Made by a program: the position numbers and the translations under genes
The notes under the pieces: generated by a model
The model's database searches: none
What the model was told of the DNA's origin: nothing
Seen by the model: the letters and a program-made list of their open reading frames with translations, nothing else
Origin: Legionellaceae bacterium
GTDB lineage: Bacteria; Pseudomonadota; Gammaproteobacteria; Legionellales; Legionellaceae
Reading direction: 5' to 3'
Assembly: GCA_027449525.1 (NCBI GenBank)
Contig: DAIDLK010000036.1
Span: 1 to 7,813 of the forward strand
DNA length: 7,813 nt
In this document: one piece after another, positions 7,127 to 7,813 of the stretch
Position numbering within the stretch: the stretch's first letter is position 1
Layout of the letters: every line of letters begins with the position of its first letter

Positions 7127-7154
7127 AGTGTCTGTTCAATAAACTACGGACACT
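7127..7154. terminator. Hairpin between convergent genes, possible weak terminator
   Basis: AGTGTCTG (7127-7134) pairs with CGGACACT (7147-7154) over eight positions with one G-U, leaving a 12-base loop. The stem contains the stop codon of the minus-strand repeat gene (7144-7146 is in the loop edge). Neither side has a clean T run: the plus side continues GCTTCTTGTTT. It may serve as a bidirectional terminator for the two converging genes, but it is weak. Confidence 0.3.
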
Positions 7155-7813
7155 GCTTCTTGTTTAACTGGGCTAGCTGCGCTTCATCTTCACTGTCAGA
7201 ATCATCTCGAGCTCGTTTATTATTACTAGACTCATTGATAGTGCCTTGCGTAGGTGGTGCTTGTCTGGTGATTGGCAAGTTAAATAAACGATATGGATTC
7301 AGGGCTTCAAGCTGCGGGGTTAGGTAACCAGCAACCGATTGGCCCGCACGCGGTCCCGCGGGGATAACGTGGTTGAAAGTTCCTAGCGTGATTCGGTTTC
7401 CCAAATAATTTTGATTAGCCGTTAGTAGGGTTCGACCTTCAGGAGTCGCGGCCAGCCAAAAAGCAACCGACTGGCCAGCGTAAGGCCCGGTAGTGATGAG
7501 CTGATTGAGGGCTTCTTGGTTAATTAGGCTGGCTAAATGATGTTGATTGTTTGCTAACAGAGTTCGACCCTCAGGAGTCCCGGCTAGCCAAAAAGCAACC
7601 GACCGGCCAGCATGTGGTTCAGCGGCAATAACATGATTGAGCGTTTCTTGGTTGAGTAAGTTGGCCAGGCGGTTTTGGTTAGCTGCTAATAGGGCTCGAC
7701 CTTCAGGAGGCCCGGCCAACCAAAAAGCAACCGATCGGCCCGCACGCGGTCCCGCGGGGATAACGTGGTTGAAAGTTCCTAGCGTGATTCGGTTTCCCAA
7801 ATAATGTTGATTA
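7144..7813 (-). CDS. 44-residue repeat protein with acidic C-terminal tail, 5' end missing
   Basis: The frame stays open to the right edge and the bases past 7800 still encode the repeat (NQHYLGNR), so the gene begins outside the window; the TTG at 7800 is not its start. About 222 residues are visible. Repeats of 44 residues follow the pattern Lx(N/S)xIxxxxxNxxIxxxPxAGxSVAFWLAxxPEGRxLLxxNQ. Each looks like a helix-turn-helix unit, with the GxSVAFWLA...GRxLL part faintly ankyrin-like but not canonical. The last unit breaks off at AGQSVAGYL. The tail has Pro/Asn-rich linker, KRAR, then DDSDSEDE, ending NKKQCP. I do not recognise a named family. The eukaryotic-like repeats, the acidic stretch near the C-terminus (similar to an E-block of Dot/Icm substrates) and the neighbours suggest a secreted effector; that is inference. 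It converges on the 5108-7042 gene with a gap of about 100 bases. Confidence 0.72.
   Translation of the reverse strand, partial: NQHYLGNRITLGTFNHVIPAGPRAGRSVAFWLAGPPEGRALLAANQNRLANLLNQETLNHVIAAEPHAGRSVAFWLAGTPEGRTLLANNQHHLASLINQEALNQLITTGPYAGQSVAFWLAATPEGRTLLTANQNYLGNRITLGTFNHVIPAGPRAGQSVAGYLTPQLEALNPYRLFNLPITRQAPPTQGTINESSNNKRARDDSDSEDEAQLAQLNKKQCP
7321..7813 (-). repeat. 132-bp tandem coding repeats
   Basis: Units from the right edge inward are 7669-7800, 7537-7668, 7405-7536 and a partial 7321-7404, with a further partial unit past 7800. Neighbouring units are clearly related but diverged. Units three apart are almost the same: 7331-7417 and 7727-7813 differ at only two of 87 positions (7340/7736 and 7410/7806). 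Unit types therefore recur every 396 bp, which points to block duplication or gene conversion rather than simple single-unit growth. Confidence 0.9.

Noticed and set aside
7043..7143. Small gene or strong terminator in the gap after the charged repeat gene
   Set aside because: The ATG at 7043 opens only about a dozen codons. The T run at 7067-7073 has no convincing stem in front of it; only the weak hairpin at 7127-7154 was kept.

Overview
The window looks like a piece of a Legionellales chromosome, most likely from a Coxiella/Legionella-like intracellular bacterium. The clues are a proteobacterial glutathione operon of the GshA (PF08886-type) plus GshB kind, next to a block of eukaryotic-like and repeat-rich genes (glycosyltransferase-ankyrin, charged repeat protein, 44-residue repeat protein). 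A sequence matching the Coxiella/Legionella PmrA operator lies in front of one of them. Genus-level assignment is inference; no rRNA or marker gene is present.

Left part, 1-3516, plus strand: a probable three-gene operon. It starts with the 3' part of a GT-B/MurG-like gene that runs in from outside the window. gshA (glutamate-cysteine ligase) follows after 30 bases, then gshB (glutathione synthase), which overlaps gshA by ATGA. The last two together make glutathione from Glu, Cys and Gly.

Middle, 3496-4964, minus strand: a gene convergent with gshB and overlapping its last seven codons. It encodes a GT-A-type glycosyltransferase-like domain followed by ankyrin repeats, and looks like a Dot/Icm effector. 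Its first ~48 codons lie in a different frame from the rest; the two frames join at a run of seven A residues. It is therefore either a frameshifted gene, a slippage-expressed gene, or an assembly error.

An AT-rich divergent intergenic region (4965-5107) holds an extended -10 promoter for the minus gene and a PmrA-type operator for the plus gene that follows.

Right part, 5108-7813: a 644-residue plus-strand protein with a very basic N-terminus, an acidic Pro/Glu/Val tandem-repeat centre (87-bp units) and a helical C-terminal region. Then comes a ~100-base gap with one hairpin. Last is the 3' end of a minus-strand gene made of 132-bp (44-aa) repeats and ending in a KRAR/acidic tail; it runs off the right edge. 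The layout reads as a core metabolic operon bordered by a cluster of candidate secreted effectors. No tRNA, rRNA, CRISPR array or transposase gene was found.
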